From contig ML210212.1 of assembly GCA_004369085.1 (NCBI GenBank), positions 14,437-78,436 of the forward strand: a stretch of 64,000 nt of DNA, in the 5' to 3' direction. Below the pieces are notes generated by a model. The model was not told the DNA's origin. It did no database searches and saw nothing but the letters and a program-made list of their open reading frames with translations. Each line of letters starts with the position of its first letter. Position 1 is the first letter of the stretch. This document shows, one piece after another, positions 36,448-47,869 of this stretch. Source of the stretch: Coprinopsis marcescibilis (Eukaryota; Basidiomycota; Agaricomycetes; Agaricales; Psathyrellaceae). Made by a program: the position numbers and the translations under genes.

Positions 36448-36680
36448 TTGTTCGAACATTCGCTCAAAATCTCGGATATCCCAGGGTTTGAAGATCTGAA
36501 TGTCCGAACATTAATTGTCGGAGCCACAGCGCCCATCGCCCTTGGACACTTTCATCAGACTGTTGTGGGTCAGTCTAGCTTTTAACATCACCTTGTTTCC
36601 TTTTTGAAGCGATAACAGAGGCAGAAACCCTGGATGTTTGAACATCCGGTATCTTCGGTGAATGTCTGAATAACATGAAC
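36448..36680. repeat. Cluster of TGTYCGAACA-like palindromes
   Basis: Near-identical dyads: TTGTTCGAACATT (36448-36460), AATGTCCGAACATT (36499-36512), GGATGTTTGAACATCC (36632-36647), and a weaker AATGTCTGAATAACAT (about 36660). All lie 0.4-0.65 kb upstream of the dehydrogenase-like gene at 37080. They could be binding sites for a dimeric regulator or remains of a small inverted-repeat element. Confidence 0.55.
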
Positions 36681-36986
36681 AATCCAGGCCTGAGGGGTCG
36701 CATCTTCCCTGATAGAACGTGTTGCAGATAGGGCAGAAACGAGGATAACTCCCTTGCCGACCGTCCAGCCCTGCGTGCCGAGCGGTGTATCCGCAGCGAC
36801 TCTGAGGAGCGGGTCACCCGGGGTGTGTCATCGGGGTTCTTGCTTTCTCATCTGACACCTTTTTGACCAAGTATTGTTAGTTCGGCTTATGCCAACACTC
36901 AACACATCACAGATAACATGAGAACTACCACTACGTCGGGCTACGCCGTGGTGCGCGACACTGTGTTGGACAACAGTATTCAGTAG

Positions 36987-36993
36987 TATAAAG
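36987..36993 (+). promoter_or_regulatory. TATA box of the first dehydrogenase-like gene
   Basis: TATAAAG lies 93 nt upstream of the ATG at 37080, a normal fungal distance. Confidence 0.5.
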
Positions 36994-37079
36994 TATCTCA
37001 ATGTCAAGTTATGCAACCCAATAAGTTCCTAGTTTTCCATCTCCTTTCCCTCTCCTCACTTCTCTATACTCGTGCCAAG

Positions 37080-38108
37080 ATGCCCTCTCAGGCCGTTGCC
37101 AAAGCCGCAAATGCAGAGTATAACCCCAAATACGTGCCAACCGTTGTCGTGTTTGGCGGGACATCGGGAATTGGCGAAGCCATCGCTCGCACATTTGCAA
37201 CCCACACGAAGGGACGCGCACATATCATCATCGTAGGCCGAAACAAGGTTGCCGCAGACAAAATTATGGCGACGTTTCCCAAGCCAGACCAAAGTATTGT
37301 CGCGAATTCAACATACGAGTTCGTCTCCTGTGATGTGGTGTCCATGAAGGATATCCACGTGTTCAACGAGGACATGAAAAAGAAACTGTCGAAGATCAAC
37401 TACCTCATCCTATCGGCTGGAACGGCTGGGTTAGGTGGCCGCAAAGACACGGAGGAGGGGTTGGATTACAAGATGGCCGTGCGCTTTTATTCGCGTTTTG
37501 CGATTCTCCATGGCCTGTTACCGCTTTTGAAGAACGCTCAGGATGCGGGAGAGGATGCGGGGGTGCTGTCTGTGCTGTCGACTGGACATGGCAAGTGGGT
37601 GGACTTCAACGACCTTGGGCTGAAGAAGCGGTATAGCGGCTTCAGAGCCATGTTCGCCACTGCTGGTTACAGCGACTTCATGCTCCAGGTACGATATTTG
37701 TTTGCCATACTACCAGATAGTGGCTTAATATGACCTCTCGTAGGGCTTCTCAAAACGGGCACCTGGGGTCGCATTTGTCCATAGCTATCCTGGACTCGTC
37801 GACACTGGATTATTTCGTTCCAACAACTGGCTCCTAAATGCCCTCCTTCGACCTGCTGCGTGGTTATTCACTGTGTCGCCACAGCAGTGCGGAGAATGGA
37901 TGGTATACGGCCTTCTACGCAGCAACGGTAAATTTGCTCGCATCGATGACCATGGTGAAGATGTGGGGTTTGCGGACCTGGAATTTGCAACTGACGAGCA
38001 GAAAAAAACTTTCTGGAAACATTGCCTTTCGGCTGTAGGACTCCCTGAAGAATGGTAAGCACCTTCAATCGTTCGGACTGCAAGCGAATTGACTTCTCTA
38101 CTTTTAGA
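37080..38108 (+). CDS. Short-chain dehydrogenase/reductase-like protein, paralog 1
   Basis: NAD(P)-binding Rossmann-fold protein of the SDR superfamily. Exons are 37080-37688, 37744-38054 and one final base at 38108. The nucleotide-binding motif VVFGGTSGIGEA lies near residue 20, VGRNK follows, CDVVSM is in the adenine-pocket region, and LSAG stands for NNAG. The usual catalytic YxxxK is not kept: the position reads YSDFM, with Met for Lys. The same change occurs in both paralogs, so the family is catalytically divergent rather than damaged. The protein has 306 residues if the last intron (38055-38107, 53 nt, GTAAGC..TTTTAG) is removed, because TG|A then forms the stop. If it is retained, the frame ends Trp-TAA. 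Substrate unknown. Confidence 0.88.
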
Positions 38109-39255
38109 TTTAGAACTCACTTGATCGCAATATTAGATACCCTTCGCCAAGTTCCAACTTTTCAACTCTCTATTATTACGCATATATAATGACCTTGACA
38201 TTTTCAAACCCTTTACCCCCATCTGTGTGCCGCGGTACATGACTCTACAATGTAGGACACGTACGAATTTGTCACGTTAGATTTCAATCAATCTGAACAG
38301 AATACACGTACTGTTGACAATATAGTCCTTCGTGTTCGTCTTGTGCTTACCCGGACTGTATCGAGCGCAAGGACAGCCGACAGAACAATTTTGGTTGGCC
38401 TGATTACTCGGGCACAACATACAGCACATGCGGCAACTTGTTTGTACCCTGGAGTCCTCTTTCGACTGGACTAATGATGACCCGAAGGCTAACAACTTAC
38501 TACGACTCACTCAAAAGGCCAGGGCTAATAGAAATGATACCTAGCATGGCCTAAGTTATTATTCCTACCCACATCGCGACACAAACCAAACAATCTGACC
38601 GTCTATGTTGTTTCTGTACTCTTTTTAATGACCCAACGCGCATATATCATATCAAAGTCTCGTAGGACGTAAATATATACCCCGTATGCATCATTCCCTC
38701 AGCGTTATTCCATTCTTGCGGTGAATGGGGATCTCGACGGTTACCGGTTACTGCGCCTGCGGACATCTTGAGGAGCGCAATTAGGCTCACAGCGGCCATC
38801 CTAAGTGACGTCGACGCTTTCAGTGAATGTGGGCTCATACTTGCGCACGGGTATCGTACGTGTCATTGTTGTTATGGCTGCGCGGGCTGCGGTTGCCGCT
38901 ACTGCTGCGGCAATTTAGCTTTAGCTTGGGGTAGATTCAGAGCGTATTGCGTGACTGGTCATGGAATGGTGACGTCTAAGAAGGGTGAGTGGTACTTGCT
39001 CATTGTTACTCACAGAACTGGCTGATCAAAATACAAGTATCGCTGGCTTGGTTTGATGCGTTGGGGTTCTTGCCGACTCATGCACGAAAGGCTTGCCTCT
39101 GTGACTCTTTCGAGCCAAACCAAACGTGATTGCTCAAGCAATTGCGTGTGCACGTTATAGGAGGCGCAAAATGCTAATGGATTGAGGGTATCCTTGGAAA
39201 GTTTAGGTAGATGTACGCCACCGCACTCGACGCTTATCAGACATACTTTGGGCAT
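38109..39255. other. Intergenic, nothing recognised
   Basis: No supported coding frame on either strand. A short Cys/Tyr-rich open frame near 38860-38930 (a run of GGTTGCCGCTACTGCTGC type) is low-complexity and probably chance. Confidence 0.35.
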
Positions 39256-39348
39256 GCCATCGTTGCACAATGGTAGTGCGTTGCTTTCCTACAACATCTG
39301 TGAGATGGTGTGAGGCAGAGGTTGCGGGTTCGAGTCCCGTCGATGGTT
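39256..39348 (+). tRNA. tRNA-Arg (anticodon CCU) with a 21-nt intron
   Basis: A full cloverleaf can be drawn. Acceptor stem GCCATCG pairs with CGATGGT (39341-39347, one G-U pair), followed by discriminator T. D-arm: GCAC / GTGC around AATGGTA. Anticodon stem: TTGCT (39281-39285) with GGCAG (39314-39318). Loop: T-T-C-C-T-A, then an intron 39292-39312 in the canonical position after base 37, then A. Anticodon CCU (39288-39290) reads AGG. T-arm: GCGGG-TTCGAGT-CCCGT. A run of Ts directly follows as a Pol III terminator. Confidence 0.93.
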
Positions 39349-42300
39349 TTTGCGAGATGTAACAATCACTGCACGACGGAATCAAAAATGTTGCTTACAA
39401 TCCAGTCCAACATTCCATACCTGCTTCAAGACATGGAAACCCTTGGAAAATTGTATCACGGTTGAATAGCACTGCTTTTCCCCAAGCTTTATGGGTGTGT
39501 TGTCAGAAGTATCCAGAGCGGCGGTCCATTTTTGCTTTAACCTTTTTTGACTTTCACAAGCATCACGCACAGTGCTCGGGGATGTGTAATTGTGATGACA
39601 GAAGTTTGTGGGATTCTGTGACTAAAGTGTATGAGAGAGAGAGAGAGAGAAAATCTTCAAACAGCCTCGAGGCTAAAGGTTGATAAATCGAGATCTTGAC
39701 CGCCATTTAAACATGGTTCGTAATTGTTCGCCGTGATCACAAGACTCGTGGCCTTCTAGATGGAGGTCTTATACTGTCTTATCCAACACAAACGTGCTTC
39801 GTGGTTGTTCCGTGCACGACTCAGGTGGTCAGATGCTTTGTTCCGGGATAGCTTCCATATCTTCGGTGCACTATGTTCGGCGGCGTATAGATAACGGACA
39901 TGACATTCCGTTGACATGGGAGCGTCGATAGCCACGTTATGAGGCTGTGGAAAGTGGACACCTGTCTACACGCCTCGTTCCGAGGTTATCGATGATGTTA
40001 AGGATAATGTCGAATGTCATCTGTGAAACCGCATGACCGCTGTGGATCAAAATAGTTGGTTTCCTGTCCATCGGATTATGAGCTGGTGAGAGCGGGTTAC
40101 GAGATAGATCGCGCAGAAATGGGGTGCGTTTGGAAACGCCGCATCAGGATGCTCCGTTGTAAGGGCCTAAATGTCCTGGGTATGTAGCTGCCATGCATTC
40201 CAAAGGTGTGTAACCCACGATTGTCGAGGAGACGTAATGTCAACATACTGGACAGGAAATGGCGTTGTGGCAAGGATGACAAAACTGCTGCTTAGGTGAA
40301 CCGTCATTTTCCACCTTGGAAGGGGAGAAGAGATAAGAGTTCCGAGTAACCATCCTGACCTTCCACCTGCCGACTTGTTACTTGCTCTTGAATAAATGCA
40401 ACCTCAGAAGCGAAACTTGGACAAAGATTCTACACAGACGCAATGTACCCGATGCCATAGAATTTGAATCGGATGCCGAGTAAATGTGAATGCCTTACTT
40501 AGCTAAAGCTGTTTCATCAGCGCCTGTGTACTTTACGGGAGTTTCAGAATGTCATAGAAGGCGTATGTCCTTCCTAACAACGCCGACAAATTCACTTCGA
40601 GGTCTCACTGAGGATCCCCTCGCGCTCGAAGAATCACACATACAGACTCAGTTCAAGCTCTACATTGCCGGATCTATACACATGACATCTGAGTGAGAAG
40701 CTCAGCTCCTTTAGGCTCATGCGGCTCTATCGGGAAAGCTTCCTTCAGTATTAGGCGCCCGCTTTCAAACCTTATTCTGACCTTCGAGATGATATATTAA
40801 ATATGGGTACTCTGGCAGAATCACACTATCCGGGAATGTGGATGCTTATGAGATAATTACGCGTAACTGCAGGGGTTTTGTTAATGTTGTATGCTGTCCG
40901 TCGGAGAAGAGGGTGTTGTCCGATATACCTTCCTTCTATCAGCAAGTATGTGCTCCATCTTGGCTCCCAGGGCGTCGTAGTCGCTGAGCTAATATGGACG
41001 TATGCATATAACATCTCGTATGTAAGAGTAATTGGAGGGGGTTGGCTATCCTGTCACGAGTACAAGAAAACAAAAATTCGTACGCTGTCGTGAACAATGG
41101 AAATCTGACGTCGGCTTTCATGTCAAACTGGGACAACGAGAAAGCCCGACATTTGAAACATAATCTCGGCTTTTCTTCGTTTTGCGCGGAGAGAATCGCC
41201 GTTGGACATGACTCGGGACAACGTATGATTGGTGGTTGTCCCTTCGAAATACAGTCTGAGCTGTCACTAGAGCTCAGAGGGTTAGATTAATATGGACATA
41301 ACGGCATTCCACCAATTTAATTGGCAGCTGATCTCATCTTGTTGGTGATCCTGCTGCAGCTCCCGTTCGATCTCACTTGACACAGCGAAAACTTCACAAA
41401 CCAGTGCGTTCGATCGACTCGTTCAAACTTTCCATGTACTATCGCACTTATTCAACGAATGGTTCAATCCCTGTGCCATTTGTGGGTGGCGTTTCCCATC
41501 CATTCTCGCCAACTTGGTATTTTTTTGGATCTTCCTGATTCAATTGTTCTCTCTGATAGTACATATACCGCTTACAGCAGGTCCCTAGTAGAGGCTGGTC
41601 CGAGGCTCTGGCAGGTGAAAGGCATCGCCTTATGCAATCAGTCGCTCGCGTGGTATTATTGAGGCCGCTTCGCGGAAAGCAGTGCAAGTCTTCCATCATA
41701 GGGATGCGCCCCCAATTTGATTCGATGCCCGAGGCTTCAAGCTTCAATATAGCCAGCTGCTACACGCTTGACCACGAGGAAAGCTTCAATGCGTCTGTGT
41801 TTCATTGTCTCACATCACGGTATGCTTTCTCCCCTTCGTCATCTGCAGTAAGCAGGACAATTCGGATGTCGACCAAGCCTCCCCTGTAACGCTTCATTCC
41901 CCGAGCCACTTTGGAAAAGTTTGAGCTCGGACAAGCAAAGGCATAACATCAAACCCTAGTATCACGAGCTGAACCGAGCTGCGAACCTACGGGACCGGGG
42001 AATATTGAGTCATTCGTAACCGGACTGACGTGCTGTGACAGAGAACAACGGTTCGTACGGGTTACCTTGAAAACAATCATATCCAAGTGGAGGATCCAAA
42101 TGACTCCAACTCGGAAGCGCGGTTCGTGAACCAGTTTGCTCGCTCACGAAATGACTCTGTGGGCGCTAAGATATGGACCAACGGCGCGAGCGGCAAATAT
42201 TGGCCGCGACAGATATCGATTAGATTAGATGCTGATAATTTATTCCCACGGCAAGATAATCAATTGTCGCCAGCGCACCTGGATTCGAACGTTGCGCTCG

Positions 42301-42745
42301 ACAATCACATCTTCTCCACAATATCACTCGATTTTCTTCAGAAACATGGAATTGGAACGCTAGTGCTACATTTTACATTGGTTTGGTAGATGGTGAGTTC
42401 TGCTTCACCACTATCTGACAGAAGGGTTGATCTGTAAACTTCTACGTAGTAGAGGCTGTGACTGATGCAGGGCATCATCGTCTGGGACAGGATGGAAGAT
42501 CGGGGTCATCGTCTCTGGTAGTCCATTCACTATGGATGGCTACGTAGCGTGACCATTCAAGTCCGAAATAAGAATCCTGCTTCGAGCCAGGAGGGATCTA
42601 TGAAGAATCCATCAAATAAATACCTGGACTCAGTGGTTCCTGCCAGCTGTCTCGAGCAAGCTCGTCTCTGCCTGGGTAGTCCGAGTGGGGTGGTTGGTCC
42701 GTGCGGCGAGTGATTTCAGAGTGGGGGTGCGGTGCCGATGTGGGT
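39349..42745. other. Interval of about 3.4 kb without a supported gene
   Basis: Short open frames only; the longest on the plus strand (42087-42389, 100 codons) and the minus strand (41448-41747, 99 codons) resemble nothing I know and have no supporting splice chain. A GA microsatellite lies at about 39632-39650. No repeat family was recognised by eye. Confidence 0.35.
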
Positions 42746-43489
42746 TTATCTGATGTGTAGCACCCAGACATCAGGTGCCGAGCTGCTCTCTCTCAATCCT
42801 TCCCACTGGCAGCGGTTGCACAGGAAGGAGGTGATGAGTTGCTCGGGCGTGTACGGCGAGGCCATGCCGCCGTTGTTGTAGTGGTTGGTGGAGAAGAGGT
42901 GGCTGTCTGGCCGGGTGCCATTGTATGGCTGGGTTGCCTGGCATAGAGCATTGTAGATGCTGAAAAGGACATCCTTCACCCTGATGATGTGGCCTTGGCG
43001 GAGGACAACGATGGGGGTCGTCGAGAAGGGTGTGCGGATCGTGAGAGACGTTGTTGGAGGGAACACCGCGGGTTCATCAAAGGTGCGTCCCATTGCGCTC
43101 CGTCGGCGTGGGTTCAGTGTTGCTGATGTTGGTGGGTAGGCGACGTTCAGGTCGATCATAGGATTCGGGTGGTACTCCAGCAGCGTGTTCAATTGAACTG
43201 GACCATTGGAGATCCTAGGCAGCGGCACGGTGGCGAATGGCGGACAATTCCTATCCAGTGGAGGCGGTTGCATGTTTCGGTTGTCGAAGTAGTTGGCCGG
43301 GAGGGTAGATTGTGGCGCACTGTCGAACCCGTACAGTGGGGTGCCCAGAGGGCTCAACCCTGTCGGGGACGGATTACCACCCCTCAAACGAAGAGTGTAC
43401 ATGGTGGTTTCAGTGGGGGTATAGGTCGCCGTTGGGGACATTGAGAAGAGCTGGTCTAAACCATGGACGCGACGGTTAGTTGCATCCAT
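42746..43489 (-). CDS. DUF6699-type family protein, member A (divergent)
   Basis: Member of a mushroom-expanded family of unknown function that I recognise by its C-terminal pattern. Here: RTPFSTTPIVVLRQGHIIRVKDVLFSIYNAL ends with a V-x-V/x-DVL..IY core (about residues 165-180), and the protein ends DVWVLHI. Unlike the other four members it lacks the (K/R)R(I/V)D(F/L) motif before the end and has a long Pro-rich N-terminal region (LRLRGGNPSPTGLSP). Length is 247 residues from the ATG at 43489. A GTGAGA..TTTAG intron could remove the first codons, so Met17 or a further 5' exon is an alternative start. Function unknown. Confidence 0.6.
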   Translation of the reverse strand: MDATNRRVHGLDQLFSMSPTATYTPTETTMYTLRLRGGNPSPTGLSPLGTPLYGFDSAPQSTLPANYFDNRNMQPPPLDRNCPPFATVPLPRISNGPVQLNTLLEYHPNPMIDLNVAYPPTSATLNPRRRSAMGRTFDEPAVFPPTTSLTIRTPFSTTPIVVLRQGHIIRVKDVLFSIYNALCQATQPYNGTRPDSHLFSTNHYNNGGMASPYTPEQLITSFLCNRCQWEGLRESSSAPDVWVLHIR

Positions 43490-44693
43490 CGAGTCACAGT
43501 CAACTCGTTCTCACCGAATGCTGTTAGATGTAGTCAAGGAGGAGGAACGCTTCAACGACGATGAAGACGATGACTATGGAGTTGTAAATGGTGGAGGCCG
43601 TCGTCGAAGGTTGGGAGCAAGGAGCTGAGGGTCAGTCAAGACTCGAAGTGACTGTCGTTAAATATACCAGCAGTTCCAGTGCCACTGGTGCTTGTACTTG
43701 TTGCGAATGATGGTTCGATCTTGAATCTATCCCCGTTTTGATGCCGGGTCCGTTCACAATTAAACCGGCTCGACTCAAAAAACCCGATTCCATCTTGCTT
43801 GCAGATTGAAAAGGCGATCTCCAATTCCCCAGGGATTGAGGAAGTTTAAGTCTAGGAGGGTATCTGGGACCCCGCTGTCAGCACAGGCTTGTTCTCTCTC
43901 CTTGAAATAAAATATTTGAAATAAGATCGAAGCGATCGCGTAATAATAGCAACCATGGTCGTTGATCGCACTTCGGGTTTATCGAATCTGTGTTGGTACG
44001 ACGGGGGATGGCTGCTGGCTGCGGAAGGTCAATCCATTTGTTCGCAGCAGCAACCATCTCTCTCGCAGCTGGCCTGATTTCTTTCTCAACTGGCGCTCGT
44101 CAGTATGCGAAGCAAGTCGTGTCATATCTTGCTTTCCGCAGTACCTGGGTCTTCATTATGGTGCTTTCTATACTTTTCTTTTTCTGATGCCCATTGATGG
44201 TGCAGGAACCTGCCAACAAGTTCCTGGGAAGTGGACACGCTTTCGTTTTGGAATGTATCGCCACGACTGTACACGTTTGAGGCTACGATGAAGAAGGTTC
44301 ATGGAATGCGTGATTGACGCTGACACAGCTTGATTCCTGGAACTGGGTCAGGGACACCTTCTCGAACGCCTGCAGGTAGGCGCTCGTCAACAGCTCTTTA
44401 CAAATGCTGTTTGACACAGCCAGAGTGACAACATGTAGTCGTTCATAGTAGAATTTCTATTCAGAAAAGCTTGAAACTCAAGTCAAGTGCGGATTCGAAT
44501 GGTGAATAGCTGAGTCAATATTGTTTGTTATTGTACAATTGGATTTTGTTACAGGGATGATTCGTTAAAACGTCGTGAATAAGAATACAGTGCATGTTTG
44601 GGGTATAATGGCAGTAACAGGGGTATAACTTCCAAGCGAAGTGGATGTCCGAAATCAAGGAAAATGAAGAACGCTTCTAGGAGCCTGAAACAA
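43490..44693. other. Intergenic between two DUF6699-type genes
   Basis: No supported gene. Contains the upstream region of member A and the 3' flank of member B, both on the minus strand. Confidence 0.4.
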
Positions 44694-45341
44694 TCAGCGA
44701 GAGAGAGCCATTTGCCAGACGTGTCCGCCTTGTTTCGTCGACGAGAGCCCAACAAAGCTGTTGTTCTCCAAGCAGAAGTCAATGCGTTTGACTCCTTTCT
44801 TGGACTCCGTGTCGATGGCGACTGGGTCTGCCAGGTTCTTGCACCGATGCCTATATGCAGCATCGACGTAGGGTTGCAGTTGAGGGTTGAGAGCGTATTC
44901 ATCCCGCGTGACCCCGGTGCGGAGGGATGCGTAGATGCCATAGAGGACATCCGCGACTGTCACGACAAGGGATCCTTTGGAGGATGGGTAGATGGCGATG
45001 CACCAGGGAAGGCTAGGAGACCTAATCTCCATATATGGGAGCGCTGGCTCTGTTGCTGGTTGAGTTAGAATGTGCTGCCATTGAGCAGCGCTGATTCGGT
45101 GGTCTCGGGGCCTTGCCGTCTCGGCACGGAGGGAAATATCATAGTCTACCATTGGAACTGGTGATAGACGTAAGAATGGGTGTACTTGGATTGACCCAGC
45201 TGGAAGGGTAGGTACCAGCGATTGATAGTGTGTTGGAGGTGTGAATGGCCCAGTGGAAGATGGGAGGGATGATACCGAAAATGATGGCGAAGGTGTTCCT
45301 GGGTACGCATCAGGCGCAAAGTGGACGTGCTTGCCTGACAT
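44694..45341 (-). CDS. DUF6699-type family protein, member B
   Basis: Intronless, 215 residues. Starts MSGKHVHF, followed by a Ser/Pro-rich linker (TPSPSFSVSSLPSSTG) and an aromatic, Pro-rich stretch. The conserved C-terminal domain begins at TEPALPYMEI. It then has VTVADVLYGIYASLR, a YRHRC segment, KGVKRIDF, FVGLSS and HVWQM near the end. The N-terminal K-H-V-H-F fits the RVxF docking pattern of protein phosphatase 1. A TTTTAAAA box lies about 80 nt upstream. A 25-nt run of N lies 160 nt upstream of the start. Function unknown. Confidence 0.8.
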   Translation of the reverse strand: MSGKHVHFAPDAYPGTPSPSFSVSSLPSSTGPFTPPTHYQSLVPTLPAGSIQVHPFLRLSPVPMVDYDISLRAETARPRDHRISAAQWQHILTQPATEPALPYMEIRSPSLPWCIAIYPSSKGSLVVTVADVLYGIYASLRTGVTRDEYALNPQLQPYVDAAYRHRCKNLADPVAIDTESKKGVKRIDFCLENNSFVGLSSTKQGGHVWQMALSR

Positions 45342-45420
45342 TGTGATATGAGCGCTCGATTGTGGCGAGATGGATGTGGGATCAATTGGTTGTGATTCGG
45401 GACATGCTTGTCTCGCTCCT

Positions 45421-45428
45421 TTTTAAAA
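45421..45428 (-). promoter_or_regulatory. TATA-like box of DUF6699-type member B
   Basis: TTTTAAAA, 80 nt upstream of the ATG at 45341. Confidence 0.35.
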
Positions 45429-45503
45429 CGAGGGAGACCAGGAAATCACTGAGCATTAAGTTGGGTGCAAGACAACAGTTCGAGTCAGTTTCGCTTCCTG
45501 GTA

Positions 45504-45528
45504 NNNNNNNNNNNNNNNNNNNNNNNNN
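45504..45528. other. Assembly gap (25 N)
   Basis: A run of 25 undetermined bases in the upstream region of DUF6699-type member B. Real gap length is unknown. Confidence 0.99.
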
Positions 45529-47206
45529 TTTGGGTGGGAACGAGGCTGGGGGATCTCAAAATGTATGGGATTTCCCGGTTTATGGGTTAGCACCGGTATG
45601 GTTTAAGACGGTGTCGACTGTATCGCCTTCGCAAGTGGATGTCGTATGGAGTACAACTGAGTCACAGCCTTGGTCAGGGGTTCAACTTGAATTTCACAGG
45701 AACGTCAACTCAGGCGCTTAAATGGCTCGGCATGGCGGCCGGCGCCCAACAGCAATGCACAGCAACTTCGCTTGTCCATGCTTGGCCACAAAGTGGTTGA
45801 CAAACATCGACAATGTTTCACTCGTTGGTCTGGGAACTGTGACTGCTGCGACAAATGAACCATTCTCACTATGCTTCCTGTCCTTTATCTGTTTCAAAGA
45901 TTCACTTTCGTCAATCTGAATACCGAATTTTCTAAGGATCGTCCGCGATCTCTCCCGCCTGGGTATGGTACCCATCCCGTCCGATCTCACCGGCAATTTG
46001 ACAGAACAACAACACAACACAACACTGACTGAGCTGGCGCCATTCACAGCGTCTATTTAACGCCAAAAGAATGGAGTATCAAACACCAAAACGCGCAGGG
46101 TTACGGTGTCAACAGAGAACCGCCTCTTCGCTGTCCATGTGCAAACGTCTTCCTTCAATCCGATTGCGCTGTGGGACCTGAATACCAATATTCTATAACA
46201 TTGGGCAAGCTGTGAACATATCTGCTTCGGGTTCGGGGGTATCTGAGCTACTACGCCATACTTGGGGCATCCAGTGGTATAGAAGCTGTCTATCATCGCT
46301 CTCTAGAACTCCACTCCAACCCCTGGCCGTGGTCCAGAGATTTGTCGATTTCACGGAAATGGACGATCTTCCGCCCTTGAACATTAATCATTTTGCTTTC
46401 TACGATCCATCTTGTTTCAGGTATCACCACTTGTCATGAGGAATATTCCATCCAGGCAGTACAGGTACGAGAGGCAATGTTTGGAGGCGCGACACCGCAG
46501 GTGCGTACTGAGATGTGTTCGCTTTTGGCCAAACTGACATCTGCATTTGTCTCTAGGGCGGACCATACATTATGGGCGCGAATGACGACGAACCCCGAGT
46601 GGTTGCAATTTTCAAAAATGTTTTCCCATGCATGACGTCTGCATCATACCGCCTCATACACCGCCTGCGCCCAGTATAGGAAGTAAGCGCTCGCCTTATG
46701 TAATGCTCAACCGACGCAGGACTGCCTCATTTTATGACGTTGACAGGCCTATTGCGTCGGTATGAGCCGAAACATATCACAACTGCGGTGCTTGCGTCGG
46801 CGAGGAAGGCTAAATAAAGACGAAAAGACGGCACAGACTGCATTTAGGCTGCCCTCTGCCCTTCTCCCATAAAGTATGTCAAGATGACTCAACCTTGTTT
46901 GGTCGAGGCGCATCTCTCTATCGCTTGATTTCTGATATATAGGGCGTCTCCCGAGCACATATCCTTTTCCTTTGGTACGTACCATACGCCTTCATCATTT
47001 TGATTCTTTTTCCGCCTTTCCACTTCGTGTCGCATTATTGGTCTCGGTCATCATGCAATTCTAAATCCTGTCTCCCTTTACTCCAACCAGCACCATCACA
47101 CTCTCAATTGCAGTTAAGCTCGCCGTCCTCTTAACTGAGCGACTTCACTCGACACTCTTCCTTGCCAACCTCCACTCTTACCACAACCACAACCACAACC
47201 ACCACC
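45529..47206. other. Interval with a possible small unresolved gene at about 46330-46680 (plus)
   Basis: A plausible splice (CCGCAG|GTGCGT .. GTCTCTAG|GGCGGACC, 46501-46557) joins VREAMFGGATPQ to GGPYIMGANDDEPRVVA and a stop after HRLRPV. Its 5' end could not be placed in phase. The remainder has no recognisable content; the last 200 nt are the C/T-rich leader of the gene at 47207. Confidence 0.28.
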
Positions 47207-47869
47207 ATGTCCAGATCTCGAGTCTCTTTTGGCCGCAACGATGTCTTGATCCACAGCGGTTCTGAGGGAACACCTTCCCCTCAGATGTCTGATTCTACCT
47301 TCGAATCGCCAGAGCTCGCCAGCCCGCCAACTCTTCCCAACCTCTCGTTGTCTTGTGGCTCACCACTGACGTCGCCCACGTTCAAACTCGACGACATCCT
47401 GAAGGTGTCCTCTCCCTCACAACTACGTCTCTTCAACTACGACCTTTCTCGCAACCCAGACACCGATCCTTTCACACCGAAAGGGTCCATGACGGCGGAA
47501 ATGCTAAATCGCCGAGCTACGACACCTGCGGTGCCCAGTATTCTGGTGCTGGTGAACACTGGAAGCTTCCAGTGGATCACCGAGATCATGGCCTCTCAGC
47601 GGGACAAAGGTGTCACTGTGAAGGACGTGATATGGGGTCTATACCAAGACTTCAGGAAACCCTTCAACCCGGCGAAACTGTCGCCCGAACAGCTCGCTTT
47701 GGCGAATATCTCTCTGGCCAGTCGCACGAAGCGACTGGCTGAGAAGGAGGGCCTTCAAGGCACTCCAACTCTTTCCCGGATCGATATCTTGGGAAAGGGA
47801 CACAAGTTTGCTGGACTTGCTTTTGTCCCTAAGCGTGGGCACTGGGAATTGTTCTTCGAGGAAGTTTAA
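47207..47869 (+). CDS. DUF6699-type family protein, member C
   Basis: Intronless, 220 residues. Translation begins MSRSRVSFGRND; the frame is open upstream but has no ATG. The N-terminal R-V-S-F is an exact RVxF-type motif. A Ser/Pro-rich linker follows (TPSPQMSDSTF, SPPTLPNLSLS). The C-terminal domain has VTVKDVIWGLYQDFR, LSRIDILGKGHKFAGLAF and ends HWELFFEEV. It is the most divergent of the RVxF-bearing members: VKRID has become LSRID, and the final VW is HW. Function unknown. Confidence 0.75.
   Translation: MSRSRVSFGRNDVLIHSGSEGTPSPQMSDSTFESPELASPPTLPNLSLSCGSPLTSPTFKLDDILKVSSPSQLRLFNYDLSRNPDTDPFTPKGSMTAEMLNRRATTPAVPSILVLVNTGSFQWITEIMASQRDKGVTVKDVIWGLYQDFRKPFNPAKLSPEQLALANISLASRTKRLAEKEGLQGTPTLSRIDILGKGHKFAGLAFVPKRGHWELFFEEV

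Larger units (their letters stand above)
35810..37079. other. Upstream region of the first dehydrogenase-like gene
   Basis: No supported gene. Holds a cluster of short palindromes at 36448-36680 and a TATA box at 36987-36993, 93 nt before the ATG at 37080. Confidence 0.4.

Noticed and set aside
38860..38940. Cys-rich peptide as a secreted effector
   Set aside because: Very short open stretch with no signal peptide or start context; a repeated TGCGGTTGC-type sequence explains it.
47162..47206. Upstream start of DUF6699-type member C
   Set aside because: The extension begins at TTG and encodes a Thr run from a CCA/ACA-rich leader; the ATG at 47207 gives the family N-terminus.
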